The notes below the pieces were generated by a model. The model ran no database searches, was not told where the DNA came from, and was given only the letters and a program-made list of their open reading frames with translations. The position numbers and the translations under genes were made by a program. DNA of 64,000 bases from Rhabditophanes sp. KR3021 (taxonomy: Eukaryota > Nematoda > Chromadorea > Rhabditida > Alloionematidae): contig CAUJLY010000006.1 of assembly GCA_963281155.1 (NCBI GenBank), positions 9,362,001 to 9,426,000 on the forward strand, read 5' to 3'. How positions within the stretch are numbered: position 1 is the stretch's first letter; every line of letters starts with the position of its first letter. Shown piece by piece: positions 34,903-47,260 of this stretch.

Positions 34903-36132
34903 TTAAGCAGATGCTTGTTTCTTGGTCAAGTTTTCAGCAAGTTTGTCGAGGAATTCGAAGGTGTTCATGTAGTCGGCACGGGTGACTCCATTCATTCCCT
35001 TGATGCAAATGGCCAAATCTTTGGTCATGAATCCTTCTTCCATGGTTTCGATACAAACGGCTTCGAGGTTTGTTGCGAATTTTTCGAGAGCAGCGTTGTT
35101 GTCGAGCTTAGCGCGGTGAGATAGTCCACGAGTCCAGGCGAAGATAGAAGCGATTGGGTTGGTGGAGGTTTCTTGTCCCTTTTGATGCTGTCTGTAATGT
35201 CTGGTGACGGTTCCGTGGGCAGCTTCAGCTTCCACGGTCTTACCATCTGGGCAGAGAAGGACAGAAGTCATAAGTCCGAGTGACCCATATCCTTGGGCAA
35301 CTGAATCAGATTGAACATCTCCATCGTAATTCTTACAAGCCCAGACAAAGCCACCGTCAGACTTCATGGCTTGAGCAACCATATCATCAATAAGTCTATG
35401 TTCATACCAGATCTTTTGGGATTCGAATTGAGTTCTATATTCACTTTCATAAATGTCTTGGAAAATATCCTTGAAACGTCCATCATACTTCTTTAAGATG
35501 GTATTTTTGGTGGAAAGATACAATGGATAGTTACGTTGAAGAGCATATTTGAAGGAAGCATGAGCAAAGTCAACGATAGATTCGTCGGTGTTGTACATTG
35601 AGAGTGAGACACCTGGTCCCTTGAATTTGTAAACTTCGTGGACGATTTCTTTTCCATCATCTCCAACGAATTTGATTTCTAACTTCCCAGCTCCTGGGAC
35701 GACAAAGTCTGTAGCTTTGTATTGATCAGCGTGAGCGTGACGTCCAATTATGATTGGCTTGGTCCATGAGTTGACAAGTCTTGGGATATTGTTAAGAATG
35801 ATTGGCTCTCTGAAGACAGTTCCCCCGAGGATATTACGGATAGTTCCGTTTGGTGATTTCCACATTTGCTTAAGCTTGAATTCCTCAACACGAGCCTCAT
35901 CTGGGGTGATGGTGGCGCATTTGACGGCGACGTTGTATTTAAGAGTAGCTTCGGCAGCATCAATTGTTACTTGATCGTCGGTTTTATCTCTGTTTTCAAC
36001 TCCCAAATCGAAAAAATGTAAGTTCAAGTCAACATATGGAAGGATCAGTTTTTCCTTGATAAGATCCCAGATGATTCTGGTCATTTCATCTCCTTGCATC
36101 TCAACGACATCTCCTCCTTGAATTTTGGTCAT
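34903..36132 (-). CDS. idh-1: NADP-dependent isocitrate dehydrogenase, cytosolic type
   Basis: Converts isocitrate and NADP+ to 2-oxoglutarate, CO2 and NADPH. Single exon of 409 residues, the usual length for the eukaryotic cytosolic or peroxisomal enzyme. Landmarks: [11 protein letters not shown] at the start; substrate-loop [20 protein letters not shown] with the Ser/Asn/Arg phosphate-like ligands; [14 protein letters not shown] (the arginine of this loop is the human IDH1 R132 equivalent); [34 protein letters not shown] carrying the catalytic Tyr/Lys and metal-binding Asp residues; NADP-binding [12 protein letters not shown]. There is no mitochondrial presequence. The C-terminal KKQASA is not a clear peroxisome signal. 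Codon use is C/T-optimised as in highly expressed genes. A CTTTCAG acceptor 20 nt upstream of ATG points to a leader exon or trans-splicing. Confidence 0.97.
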   Translation of the reverse strand: MTKIQGGDVVEMQGDEMTRIIWDLIKEKLILPYVDLNLHFFDLGVENRDKTDDQVTIDAAEATLKYNVAVKCATITPDEARVEEFKLKQMWKSPNGTIRNILGGTVFREPIILNNIPRLVNSWTKPIIIGRHAHADQYKATDFVVPGAGKLEIKFVGDDGKEIVHEVYKFKGPGVSLSMYNTDESIVDFAHASFKYALQRNYPLYLSTKNTILKKYDGRFKDIFQDIYESEYRTQFESQKIWYEHRLIDDMVAQAMKSDGGFVWACKNYDGDVQSDSVAQGYGSLGLMTSVLLCPDGKTVEAEAAHGTVTRHYRQHQKGQETSTNPIASIFAWTRGLSHRAKLDNNAALEKFATNLEAVCIETMEEGFMTKDLAICIKGMNGVTRADYMNTFEFLDKLAENLTKKQASA

Positions 36133-39100
36133 CTTGACTTTAACTAAATTTCTGAAAGAAAAGTAAATTTAGAATGCGAGGAAGAATGAGTTGGTATTGA
36201 TCGGAGGTGAATGGATGCTACGTGTACAAGAAAAGACTATTTGTTAAAGTGATGACGCGTAGCTTTATATATGAACTTTCTCAATAGAGACTACATTTGA
36301 CAAAATAGCAAATGCGACAATATGAAACTATGTAGAGAAAAGTGAAATAAGTTTGTCTAAATCGAGATTGTTCCAAGGTCAAATGTCACGTATAACATTA
36401 TTGTACAGACCCAAAAACTGATTCTATTACACTCTATGATGATTGCCATCACCTTACCGCCTCCAACAAATTATCTTTCACAAACGATGGTTTATAATAA
36501 TGATAGATCTTAAACTTGTGCAAAAAAGTGATTTAATTATGCAATGTTAAATATAAATTGTTGAATTATGCATCCTAAAGATACAAAAGTAGTGGTATGC
36601 TTCTCTAGAATAAAATGGCGACAACATTTATGTGATGTGAGAGCAATTGATATTTATAGAATGTGACATTTATGTTATGACTGAAAATGAATTGTTTATA
36701 AACGTTTAAATACTAGTGATCTCGCAAATCATCTTTGGAAGGGTGTCGTCGAAAAGCTAAGTGGCCATTTTATATGTTAGCAACATTGCAATGGTCTAAA
36801 CGTTTACAGCGACGATACCAATGAATATAACAAACTATCTAAATTAAACAACTTATATACGATTCATACAATAAACATAAAACAATCTACTAAATAATCT
36901 AAAAATGTAACTGATACCTTGATAAGATTAGTAAAATGATGGCCTGTTTCTAGTAGTATATCAATCTCGAAGTCGCTTCAATCATCATCACGTTGTATTA
37001 ATTGTACACTATTGTATATACTCCGTACCCAAAAAAATAACTGATTTTGGCGATAAAGTATTATATTATAATTGATAAGCAAGCCTTACTATTGTCAGAA
37101 AAGATCAAAGTGTTTGTTAGTTGACAGCCAAATTCATAATTCCAAGTACACTCATTTTGTGTTAAACAACACAATGTAATAAGAAGTATTGAATTGACCT
37201 AAAAGCTTTAATGATGTTTCAATGTCTTCAGTATATATGACATTTTTAACAAGGTCAAACGAGTGAGTATATGGATGGTGATAAAAAGTTTCTTTAATTG
37301 ATTCAAAATGGATATCATTTAGACATGTGCGTATATTCATTCTAGAAGGAGAATATATTGTTTAATTGCCAAACAATGAAACATAATTCATGCAAGGAAT
37401 TGATGTGTACGTCTTGTTTAGTATCAAATTGTCTTTTAAATGAACTTTTCAATAAAATGGTGTGTGTGTCGTCAACTTTTTTTAGTTAGTTGGTATGTGT
37501 TATTTAAATATATTTGAATAAACTTATTCAAACTCTAAATTATTTAAAAATTTATAAACAGTTCAAGTTAAACAAACTACGAGTAAAAACATTTAGCACC
37601 CTCTCTCCATAAACTTTAATAGCTCTATTTTCATATTTTGGGGAAAAATGAAGAACGACCCATTAACCAGACAAAGTATTCAAAATTTTTGTTGTGCTAA
37701 TAAACTATATTTTCCAACTTGCTATCAATTCTTATGTCAAAATGATAATACGATTTAACTTTATTTTTTGAACAATTTGTCTGCACAACAATATTAGTTT
37801 TGTTCACGAAATATGAAAAGTTTTAGACTGTTGTCATAGTTTTCAAGTGCTTTTTTAGTTATAAAATAATTTGATAAATTTATTCGGTACATCTCGACTA
37901 TCTATTCATATTCATTAATGGAGGATAAAATCCGAGGCGTTAATATCAACATAAAAGTTAACCTCTTACTTTGTTTTAGGTGTGCGGGTTGAACTTACAG
38001 ATAAAGTTTTAATACTTCTTTAAAAGTTTACTTTGATGCGCTTTTGCACTAAATGTTCTCTGTATCAATAAAATAGTATCATTAGTGACAATCCATTTTT
38101 ATATGTATCTATAATGCCTTCAAATATGTTATTTAAAATGAATTTAATCCATGCGTTATCAAACATTTGTAATAATGATGTTTATGATAAAAAATATATT
38201 TGTCACCACCAAAGCATTCATCTCTACACATACATTTTAATTACAACTATTATGGATAGATATGAATTAGTGTGATTGTTGGGATGGATACTTTTAAAAA
38301 ATTTAATTATTTTACTACTTTACTTTAACAACTATGAAAAAGAAAATTCAACAATTGCTAATGTTTTATACCACATTTATTATTTCTTTTGATTAGACAA
38401 AACATGTTTTTATACCTTTTAGTGTATTAACGATAAATTGCAATGGTAGTTAATGATATTTAAAATTGTATTAAAAAGTATTCTTTTATATTACTTTTTA
38501 CATGATTTTTGATTTTTTCCACTAAGGTCTTTGTATAAAAAGCTGGTATGGTATTGACATGCAAATATTATCAAATGTTACACTTGAGTTTACTTATCAG
38601 TTAATTGATTTCTTGTTAACTAAACAAGTGGGATAATTTAATTTGGTTATTGAAAAATATGAAAAACATATTTGCCTTTTAATTGGACTAGCAAAATCAA
38701 TTTATTTTGTTAATTTTGCTAGTGGGAAAAGCATAGGGAAAAATATTTATATTATGAAGTACATTCTACTTTTATTTGTATATTCTTTTACTTTAATTAA
38801 TTTGTTTTGATAGAAGGAGAATAAATGAACAAATAGATAAGAGGATTTACATATGTTGTTTTTATTTGTCACTGATATATGTATCAATCAAATTTAATAA
38901 AAAGTTGCTTATTTAATTTACCCACCCCAGATTGAGTTGACGTCTCTTTTTTTCATTTATTTCATATGGGATTTAAATGGTAAAGCATGTTGTTGATAGT
39001 ATATATTCATTTCAAACATAAACATTTAATCATACTAGTCACCATAGAGTAGTTATATTACCAGCTTATCTGTAAATGTTTTGCCATTAAAACTCACATA

Positions 39101-39421
39101 TCATGGCGTTTCACTTTTATATGAATATACTTATAAATTCTCAGTAAACATTCTGTAATAAGTAGGATTTTAATTGATAGCAGCTTATTTTTGTGCATAT
39201 AAATTTTTTCATCAATGCATAATTTAGTTTGACCAAAAGATGAGTTTTTTTATTAATAAGTCTGTCAATCGGATTAGTTATATAAACGGTACCAATACGT
39301 GGAAGTGGATTATATAATTGTTTAAAATGTCTGCATTATTTGTGGTTGATGATTGCATTGGTACATGCTTTAAACAATACTTGATAGTCTAAAACTTTTG
39401 CATTCTAGTCTGTTCAAAGCC
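36133..39421. other. Long intergenic region, one unsupported small frame
   Basis: About 3.3 kb between the divergent starts of idh-1 and the Wart gene. AT-rich. A 62-codon minus frame with an ATG (37152-37340) has plausible codons but no recognisable features. A hairpin with 11-bp arms lies at 38687-38723. Regulatory elements of both flanking genes are expected but not identified. Confidence 0.45.
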
Positions 39422-40082
39422 ATGACTTTGCTGTATTCTTTTATTACATTATTCATTTATTTGCCAATGATACTAGCTGATTTTTGTGGAGAAAACAAAA
39501 TTCCTTATGGGTTAGAAGTTTACGCAAATGGTAGAGCTTCCTTGCAATGTTCTAGACCAATTTGTTTCAAAAAACATTATTCGGTATGTTTGATTAAGTA
39601 ATTATAGTCTTATAACATTTGTTTTAGGATTGTGAGGAAAGAGCATTTAAGGATAGTTGTCCATCTAAAAGTGCGTGGGTAGGTGGAATAACATCGATCA
39701 ATCCATTGCTAAAAAAGTGAGATTAAAGGTTGTTTGAATATGTAATTAAGTAATTTCAGTGCATTTCATGTACAATGTTGTGAATTCGAGCAATTACAAA
39801 ATGCTTCTGTTCCATTACACCGCAATATGGTAATAAGCCCGGGTGAATATTTTGAAGGAGAGGAAGTGATGGATGATTTAGGTCTTGAACTTACGGCTTT
39901 CGATGTAATAACAGATTTAAAACAAATTCGTCATCCAAATAAAACGTAATGTTTCTACTTTTAAATATCATTTAATGAATCCTTGAAATTGTAGGGCTTC
40001 ATATTTAATAAACGTGGACCGAATCTATTGTGAAAAACTGATAAGAGAACCAAAATACCACTCAAACTGGCCTGCCCTATAA
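39422..40082 (+). CDS. Hedgehog-related Wart-domain protein without a Hint domain
   Basis: Secreted nematode hedgehog-related protein. Four exons, 39422-39583, 39628-39716, 39760-39945 and 39995-40082 (introns 44, 43, 49 nt; phases 0, 2, 2), give 174 residues. The start is the ATG at 39422; the frame upstream opens only with TTG. Seen: signal peptide (about 1-18, ending ILA); then the Wart-type Cys framework: FCGENKIPYGLEVYANG, LQCSRPICF, a spaced Cys pair, WVGGI, VQCCEF, SPGEYFEGEEV, LTAFDVI and YLINVDRIYCE. WVGG, QCC and PGE..GGEV-like elements are hallmarks of warthog and quahog N-terminal domains. The protein ends right after the domain, so the autoprocessing Hint module of many hh-related proteins is absent. 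Role probably in cuticle or epidermis, by family inference. Confidence 0.85.
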
Positions 40083-40557
40083 ACTCCTGAAAATACTTAA
40101 TTTATTATGATCTCAAGTGAACGTGATTGTGTTTTTAATATTTAATAATTTAAAATATTGACTGGTTTATTGTTTATAGTAATATTTTATTAATTCATGA
40201 ATAAATTTCCAACATTTTGATTATTTGAACGTAATCTTCTCATTCATTAATGTAAATATCAAAGAACATCAATGTGATTCTCAACTATATGAATGTCTTG
40301 CGAAAATATTAGCAAATTTAGCTCCTTCTTATCACCAATTTGATCAGTAACTCTTGATTTGACTTTGTAGCTAATACATGTATCATCTGATTTTGTTTAT
40401 GAAACCAGACAATCACATAACAGCATTAATTGTGACTGTCATATTCAAATGTGCAGGTGAAAAAATAGTCGTGCAATTTAAAACAGTTCTTTTAACTGAG
40501 GATACATTTTTGAAATTCTTGGAAGGCGGTATATATATTTGAAAAGATCAAATTAAA
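40083..40557. other. Short intergenic spacer
   Basis: 475 nt of AT-rich sequence between two co-directional genes. No gene or repeat seen. Confidence 0.5.
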
Positions 40558-41170
40558 ATGAATCATTTATGTAATAATTCTTCTCAATTACTTCCTCCAG
40601 CCCTGAAATCAGGTAAGGTCCGGTATGAGATTTTTTTTGAAAAATTAAACCAACAAGGTGGCTTTTATTTTGTTAGTAGAGATATAGTTAAAGTGTTAGA
40701 CGAATTAATTGTATGTAAACAAGACTTGACTCTATCAAATCGTATGAGTGAGAAAATGGTTGGAAGTATTGAGCTGCTAAGTAATTCAAGAAGTATTTTA
40801 AAAGCATGTATGCAATATTTCACACATTTTGAGTATGTAATGAAGTTGTTCCAAAACTATTCAAAGCCAATACTACTCTCGTATGGCCTTGTATTCTTCA
40901 ACTCAAATTGGCTTTTGGAAATGGTGTAAAGCAAACTGGTACAGTATCTAAATTATTGTGTAAATCTGGATTAATCGCACTAAATAAAAAGCTTGGAAAG
41001 ATCTTATTACTGAAGCACGCAAGATCTCTTTATTTTTATCTTCTAAGTCCAGAAAATTGGAGTTTTTGTCACTCGAAGATAGAGAATCAACTTTAGAAAT
41101 AGTTAAAGAAAGAATGGCAGTATTAAAAGTAAATATTCCTGTGCCTAAAAGAATCTTCATTCAATTTTAA
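40558..41170 (+). CDS. Possible peroxisomal PEX11-like protein, exon structure tentative
   Basis: Three frames carry coding-like sequence in succession. The model that closes is exons 40558-40832, 40867-40943 and 40992-41170 (phases 2 and 1), giving 176 residues. Intron 1 would be only 34 nt (GTATGT...AAAG) and intron 2 48 nt. An additional optional intron (about 40610-40660, GTAAGG...CAAG) would remove 17 residues. The first exon has SRDIVKVLDEL followed about 40 residues later by LLSNSRSILK, which resembles the GRDK...LS.SRK pattern of PEX11-gamma, a membrane-shaping protein of peroxisomes. The middle exon has an aromatic stretch (GFWKWCKANWY) and the last a charged helix. The resemblance is by eye and weak; a decayed gene is the alternative. 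Confidence 0.35.
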
Positions 41171-42406
41171 TTATTCGTCTGTCTTTATCGCAATTATTTT
41201 GGCAACTTTAATTATAAGAGTATTAATTTGTATGAACACATACTAAAAAGATTAGCTGCTAAAAAGAACCCAATTAATATATAAACATATGTGTATGATA
41301 GGTATAATAAACTTCATATGTTCCGTTTTCATCTGATATAGCTCTGAATACATTTATGTACCTTCTTTCCTCATCTTCCCAAATACTTATACAGTTTTTC
41401 CATTAAACGATATTTTAATTCCATTAAGATGCAATGTTATATATTCTTAAATGAGTTTTTTGTTCATCAAACGCATACTATTAAGTGCACATTTAGTCTT
41501 CTGATAATGTCACAAACGGTTAAAATTTGTTTGTTACAGATTCTTAAGAGTTTGTAATAATATTTATCGTCATCTGATTTGCTGATAAGCTTGTAATAAA
41601 TTTACTTGTTAAACACATTTGTTTGAACTTTTTGATTTATCCATAAAATATTTGATCCAAGCAAAAGAAGCATTAGCCAATAAAGAATACGGCTATTTGC
41701 TTCCAAAAAAGTATAGTTAGTCTTACGCATTATATTTAACCGAAGTAACTCATCTTGGGACTAACTGTATAAGACTCAATTTGTTGCTTCAAAAATGTTG
41801 CCATCTATACGTAATCAACAATACAAGATCTACACAAAAGCAGTTGAAATTTTTGATAGCGTTTGTTGTGTCGTTTTAATCAAAAGTGTTTGTAAACATG
41901 TACATTTAATGACTATCTCTTATCTAAACTCCTATGATTAACAACAAAAAGACAACTTTTTTGACTCAGAATACATGTCCACATGCTTTCTCTTTTCCAC
42001 AAAAAATTACCATTTATCTCGTGCCATACTGATCAGTCAGTTCATTTATTTTTACAGACAAAAAGAACATCCGATTTTTCTCTTAGATCCTTTTTCTACC
42101 ATAAATAATAACCTTTTAAATTATAGCTAATCATTAAATAGAGAAATAGTAGACCCCGACTATTATTATTACCTTCCATCAGTAGACATTGTAGAAAATA
42201 TCATAACCATATTGATTAAGATATACACTTAAAATTAATTAATAATTTTTTTAAATTATAAATCAGTACTGCTTTCCTCACTTCAAAACAAAAAATCTTA
42301 TCTATGCATTCCACATTGACTGTACTTCTTTGTGATGTGTATTCGCATAAAATATATTTTAACTGATTGCTTATGCATACTTTTATAGAGACGTTTTAAT
42401 CAAAAA
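41171..42406. other. Intergenic region, no gene seen
   Basis: AT-rich spacer of about 1.2 kb upstream of the sugar transporter. No coding frame or repeat. A TTTTATAG acceptor lies at about 42383-42390, before the transporter ATG. Confidence 0.5.
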
Positions 42407-44029
42407 ATGGCTTTATTTAATTGTCTACCATGGATTCAAAAACATAAGAAAAAAGCTAATGTTTGTTTTGCTGAGAATCGTTCTACATTCGTCATTATTT
42501 GGCATATAATGTTGACTATGTTTCCAGTTGGCTATCATATAGTGGCTTTAAATGTTCCGGAAATTGTTATTCAAGATGAAATGAAAAATCAAAGTTTTCT
42601 TTCTTCAGAAGGAATTTTTTCATCAGCTGCTCTAAATATCGCATGGTAAATTTTAATCACTGAGATATAATATAAATTTATAGGAGCTCAATTATTGCTG
42701 CTCTGGCGTTTGGAGCATTTATTGGATGTTTTTTCGTGACACCAACAATTCAAAAATTTGGAGTTCGGATCAGTATGGTATATGTTAATAATTCCATTTG
42801 TATCTTCGGCTCACTTTTGCTATTTTTGTCCAAATATATAATGATCACAAGTATGTTACTTTGTGGCCGCGTTGTTATCGGGATTTATGTTGGAATGGCT
42901 TGTGCATTGTCTGCGCTATTTATTAAGGAAATCGCTACCCAAAAGCAAAAAGGAACTTTAGGCTGTTGTCTGCACATCACAGTCTGTTTAGGATCAGCTG
43001 TTGCCGGAATTTTATCTTTGCCTTCTTTTCTGGGAAATCAAACTTACTGGAACATATTACTAGCCATTCCTATGATTGTATCGATAATCCAAATGATAAT
43101 GGGCAGATATATGCATGAAACTCCCGGTTATTTGTTTGACAATCGAAAAATTGCTGAAGGTATCGAATCTATCAAATATTATTATGGAATAGATGAACTT
43201 AGCATTGAAGAAACGGTAAAAGAATATTCACGCGAAGTCAGTCATGTTCCTTCTCAAATTGACTGGAAAACCGCATACAATAACTCAGCTATCAGAAATG
43301 GAATTAAAATGGGTATTCTAGTGAATATTGCTCAAGTTTTCACAGGTGCTATGTCGGCTGCCGCCTACTCTACTAATATCTTCAAGTCAGTTTCTTTTAA
43401 TGATAGCTTAACTCCATACTTGCCAGCAATTGGCTCGTTAATTAGTGTTTTGGTTACATTGCCTGGAATGTATCTCATCGAGCAATATGGACGACGTAAA
43501 CTAATTTTGGGAACTTTAGCAGTCTGTACAGCCGGAAATTTCTCCATGCTTATTTTTTCTATTATTACACAGTACGACAGTAAGTTGCTTATTTTGTTAT
43601 TTTAATTATTTATTTGCAGAAGTTGCTTATTGGGCAACCTCCATATTTACCATTTCTTTTATCCTCATGGGATTATCGTACAATATCGGAATTGGACCTT
43701 TGGCTTACTTTGTCCCTGAAGAATTAGTTCAAGCCGAAGCTGCAAGTATCGCATTAGGAGCAGCTGTAGCTGCCAACTGGGTCACCACAATGTTTACTAA
43801 TTTATTGTATTATCCGCTAAATGATGCTTTTGGTGGATACAGTTTCTTGCTATTTTTAATTCCATCCTCCTATTTTCTTTATTACTTTTATTACAATCTT
43901 AAAGAAACCAAAGGAAATTTTAACTCCACAGGAGAAAGGAACTTAGCATGCAATCTACTTGAAGATATCAAGGAAGATACTTTGAATTACCAAACTTTTA
44001 GCAAAAGTCAATCAGTTTCATCTGCATAA
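42407..44029 (+). CDS. GLUT-type (SLC2-like) sugar transporter
   Basis: Twelve-helix major facilitator of the sugar porter family, in the plasma or an organelle membrane; substrate not predictable. Three exons, 42407-42645, 42684-43579 and 43620-44029 (phases 2 and 1, introns 38 and 40 nt), give 514 residues. Seen: a cytoplasmic N-terminus, TM1 starting near residue 27; GRVVIGIYVGMACAL and KEIATQKQKGTLG in the TM4-5 region; HETPGYLF, the equivalent of the PESPR(Y/F) end of TM6; a charged central loop; QVFTGAMSAAAYSTNIF for TM7; EQYGRRKL, the second RxGRR signature; GIGPLAYFVPEELV for TM10; and a long polar C-terminus. TM1 and the first GR signature are degenerate, so it is a divergent member. 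Together with the next two plus-strand genes it forms a membrane-protein run. Confidence 0.87.
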
Positions 44030-44924
44030 TATACCGGTTGTTAATGATTTATTTGCTTGATTCGTTAATTATTTATAAAATTTTAATTAAGTTATATTTA
44101 CGCCACCTTTTATAAATGTTTTGTCACTACAAATAGTATCAATAGGTTCACTTTCTAAATAAATTCATTCACCACTTATTTGTACCCACTTTTCAAACCA
44201 TATAAAATAATATCAAGCTTTGACGCATCTTTTGGTTTTAACAAAATGAAATATACACCACAAATAATTTGACCTACATTCATTCACATGCAAACATTCA
44301 AATCGTCATTATCATTCTAATTAGTTTAAGTTGTGGGCAACACTTTTCATTTCACTGGCCTTCCTGTGCATTCCGTAAATTAGAAAAAACGACATTTTAC
44401 TTTCCATTTTATTAATAAAAAGTTAAGTCATTTTTATAGGATCGTTTAGCGGGAAAAGTGAATACGTTCAGTTTTTAAGTATTAAAGTAACTAGTTTTAA
44501 CCATATTAGTTCCTCCTTTAATCATTTTTAGTATAAGAGCAGATCAGACAAAGTTTGATAAGTGTATTTGGAATTATTATTTTATTATTGTATAGATATT
44601 TATCTCATAACACAACAATTCACCCCTAGCGTCAACCACGCATCTACGATAAGTTGTCTGGTTGCAAATTAAGTAGTGCAGGAAAAATTTATCCATTAGG
44701 CAACCACAACCTTACTGCAACAATATACATCTATTCTACTTTGATCGTTTTCAATATTTAATTAGACACAAACCATATAAACTACCATCATTTGGGTAGA
44801 CATCCACTTTTTATTATTTCCTTGCACAATCACTGAAAATAGCATTCATTTAGTATAACTTTCTCTATCAATACATTTTTGACTTTTTTCCTTTTCTTTG
44901 GTGGATGGGATAAAAGTTAAGACA
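44030..44924. other. Intergenic region, no gene seen
   Basis: AT-rich 0.9 kb spacer between co-directional genes. No coding frame or repeat seen. Confidence 0.5.
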
Positions 44925-45942
44925 ATGACGCATCACCACTATCAAAGCAATAAAATTCAATCTACAAGAAAAGAAGAATGTAGAAAAGTACAACTAATTC
45001 AGGGAACTAAATCCTTTACAGATGGCTTGTTTAATTATACTGATCTATTAAAGTAAGCATAATTATTTTTTTAAATGAATCATCATCATTTAGAATATCA
45101 CCATTTTTGATCTTTATACTTGGCATAACACCTCCCCTGTCTGGTTCAATTTTATCCATTTGTACAGCATTAATATTTCACAACGATGCCATCAGTAACT
45201 ATAATTGGCAATGTGGTCGAGCTCGACTCCCTTCATTATCGAGAATAATTAACTTGCCCGTAGAAAGAGTATTTTGGCAAATTTTGATACTAGCTCATAT
45301 ACCAATCAGAATTCTTGAAATGACAGCTCAATATTCCAGATATGAACGTGCTCAAAATGTCAAATATAGCGATTCATTGGTGTTTCGCCTTTTTAGACAA
45401 GTTTATATTGTGTCCGGCGTTCTTGAACTACTATTTCTAACCGGTTTATCCATAATTGGAGAAAGAGAAAACACTCGTATGTTTTTATATTAAATTAATT
45501 TATTGAACTAATTACTATTTTGCCATTTTTTATAGAACTTCATGTAATATTTTTTTATTTGTTCGGAATTTCCGGAATTGTTTTTATGATCGCAAATACT
45601 TACCTCCATCGTCAAACTTTGTACCATACATCACCACATGGTGTATTGTCCTTTAGACTTAAAGTGCTATTCATGGTCTTATACTTAATTATATCACCAA
45701 TCATGGTTACGGCGTTTTATATGTATTGGAAGAAATGCTTAAAGATGGGGTATGAAGTGTTTGCATTATGTGAATATTTGGAAGTTCTAATTAACATCAT
45801 GTTTCATTCAACATGTTACTTGGACATAAAAGATAGAGTAGTATTAATTATTAGATATGTAGATAAAATAGATATATTAAAGGATGCTGACTTGGCAGGA
45901 TCTCTAAAATCAAAGGAAAAAATTATCCTAGCAATTAATTAG
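44925..45942 (+). CDS. PGAP2-like (FRAG1/DRAM family) GPI-anchor remodelling membrane protein
   Basis: PGAP2 acts in the Golgi on the lipid part of GPI anchors. Three exons, 44925-45052, 45094-45476 and 45536-45942 (introns 41 and 59 nt; phases 2 and 1), give 305 residues. Seen: a polar N-terminus (1-42), TM1 starting SPFLIFILGITPPLSG, a loop with NWQCGRARLPSLSRII like the conserved N-x-LPS-S segment of the family, then four to five further TM segments with RVFWQILILAHIPIR, VSGVLELLFL, GISGIVFMIANTYLH, LFMVLYLIISPIMV, ALCEYLEVLINIMFHSTCY, the last matching the E-Y...N..FH..A/C pattern of PGAP2. Family assignment is by pattern. It is relevant that the window also encodes a probable GPI-anchored cholinesterase, though not as a neighbour. 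Confidence 0.75.
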
Positions 45943-46245
45943 AATGCAGAACATTATTTCTTTTTTAGCAAATTATAAATTATTCTTTTATTTTTTATTC
46001 CTTTTTAACTATTACACCAAAAATCACCTCCAACAAATTATTCCAATCTAAACTATATAAAATTAACATAAAATAAAGGCGCACATTTCTTGTTGAATTA
46101 TATGCGAATATACTAAAATCAAGATATAAACAACGAAGGCGAAATGTTTAAGATTTAAATCTAAAATGATATCTCGTTTGGAGGTTTATATTATAGGCAA
46201 ATTGATGTAAATATGTTCATTTTATTCATGCAACAACCTTAAACG

Positions 46246-47096
46246 ATGTATCAAAAAAAGGAAGAAGTAGCCTGTAAATTTAAGAAAGCTGAAACCGATG
46301 CTAATTTTAATTGTTTTTATGATCTTGTACATTCGGTGGTAGGTTCTAATCAGTGTTTTTATAATTGTTTCGATTTAGAATGCAACGAAGGTCATTTTTT
46401 TACTTCAAAGTTCAGCATGGTTTGCTTATATCGTTTCGAATTTCCCAACCTCTATTATTTTTATCATTCCCTTTTTATTTATTTGTGTAACAACTATTTA
46501 TTCTTTTTACACATGTTCGGATCGTGCTCTTATTCCGTTGCTTGGCACAATGATGATCACTCACATTTTCACATTCTTTTTTGCCATCTTTTTATTTTCA
46601 ATCGGAATTTATTCAGCAGTGGTGGAGGATGTTTACAGCAAAAATGTAATTAATCAACTCAACAACAAGGAAACATTTTTCTTCTCATCATCTGTTAATG
46701 GATCTTTGATGTATGTTTTAAAACGATTATAATAACTTAGTGGAATGTAATTTATTTAGAAATTGTCTGCAAGGGTGTTTGTTGCTTCTCATATCTCTTT
46801 TCTTTTTTTGGCAATTTATTGTGATTAAAGCTTGTTCCAACTTTTTCATTATTGCAAAGGAACATCCAACCTTTTGTGCTGTTTCAATGCCTCCGGCCTT
46901 CCTTGGTAAACTGCCCGTCTGTAAAAATCAAGTTTCACACCAGGTAAAGGTTGGCGATACAAAAAGTACCCCCGCCAGCATTTACTGCATAACAGATACA
47001 TTCACCTTTATTGAACATGAAATGGAAAACGGGCAATTGTTTCAACAAGACGATGACTCCATCCCGGAAGCAACTGTTGAAATCCAGTTTAAATGA
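46246..47096 (+). CDS. Orphan multi-pass membrane protein
   Basis: I do not recognise it. Three exons, 46246-46338, 46379-46710 and 46760-47096 (introns 40 and 49 nt; phases 0 and 2), give 253 residues. The splice model converts three overlapping frames into one: a charged N-terminus (about 1-31), then three or four hydrophobic segments (about 37-60, 62-80 with PTSIIFIIPFLFICV, 95-118 with ITHIFTFFFAIFLFSIGIY, 148-170 with CLLLLISLFFFWQFIVI), and a soluble tail of about 80 residues with Cys, ending EIQFK. The layout is that of small tetraspan-type nematode proteins; no signature residues of claudin, LHFPL or tetraspanin are visible. It starts 304 nt after the PGAP2-like stop, close enough for operon-like organisation, but that is not shown. 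Confidence 0.65.
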
Positions 47097-47260
47097 AATA
47101 CTTTGCATTAATTTATAAATAAATACACATACTAGATGGTAGCCAGCAAATATTTATACTGAATTAAAAAAACGTTCCTTAATCATTTATCTTCGTTTAA
47201 AATAAATTTTGCATAATCACACAGCGTTTATAAATTAAGGTTTACTTAAATATGAAAAAT

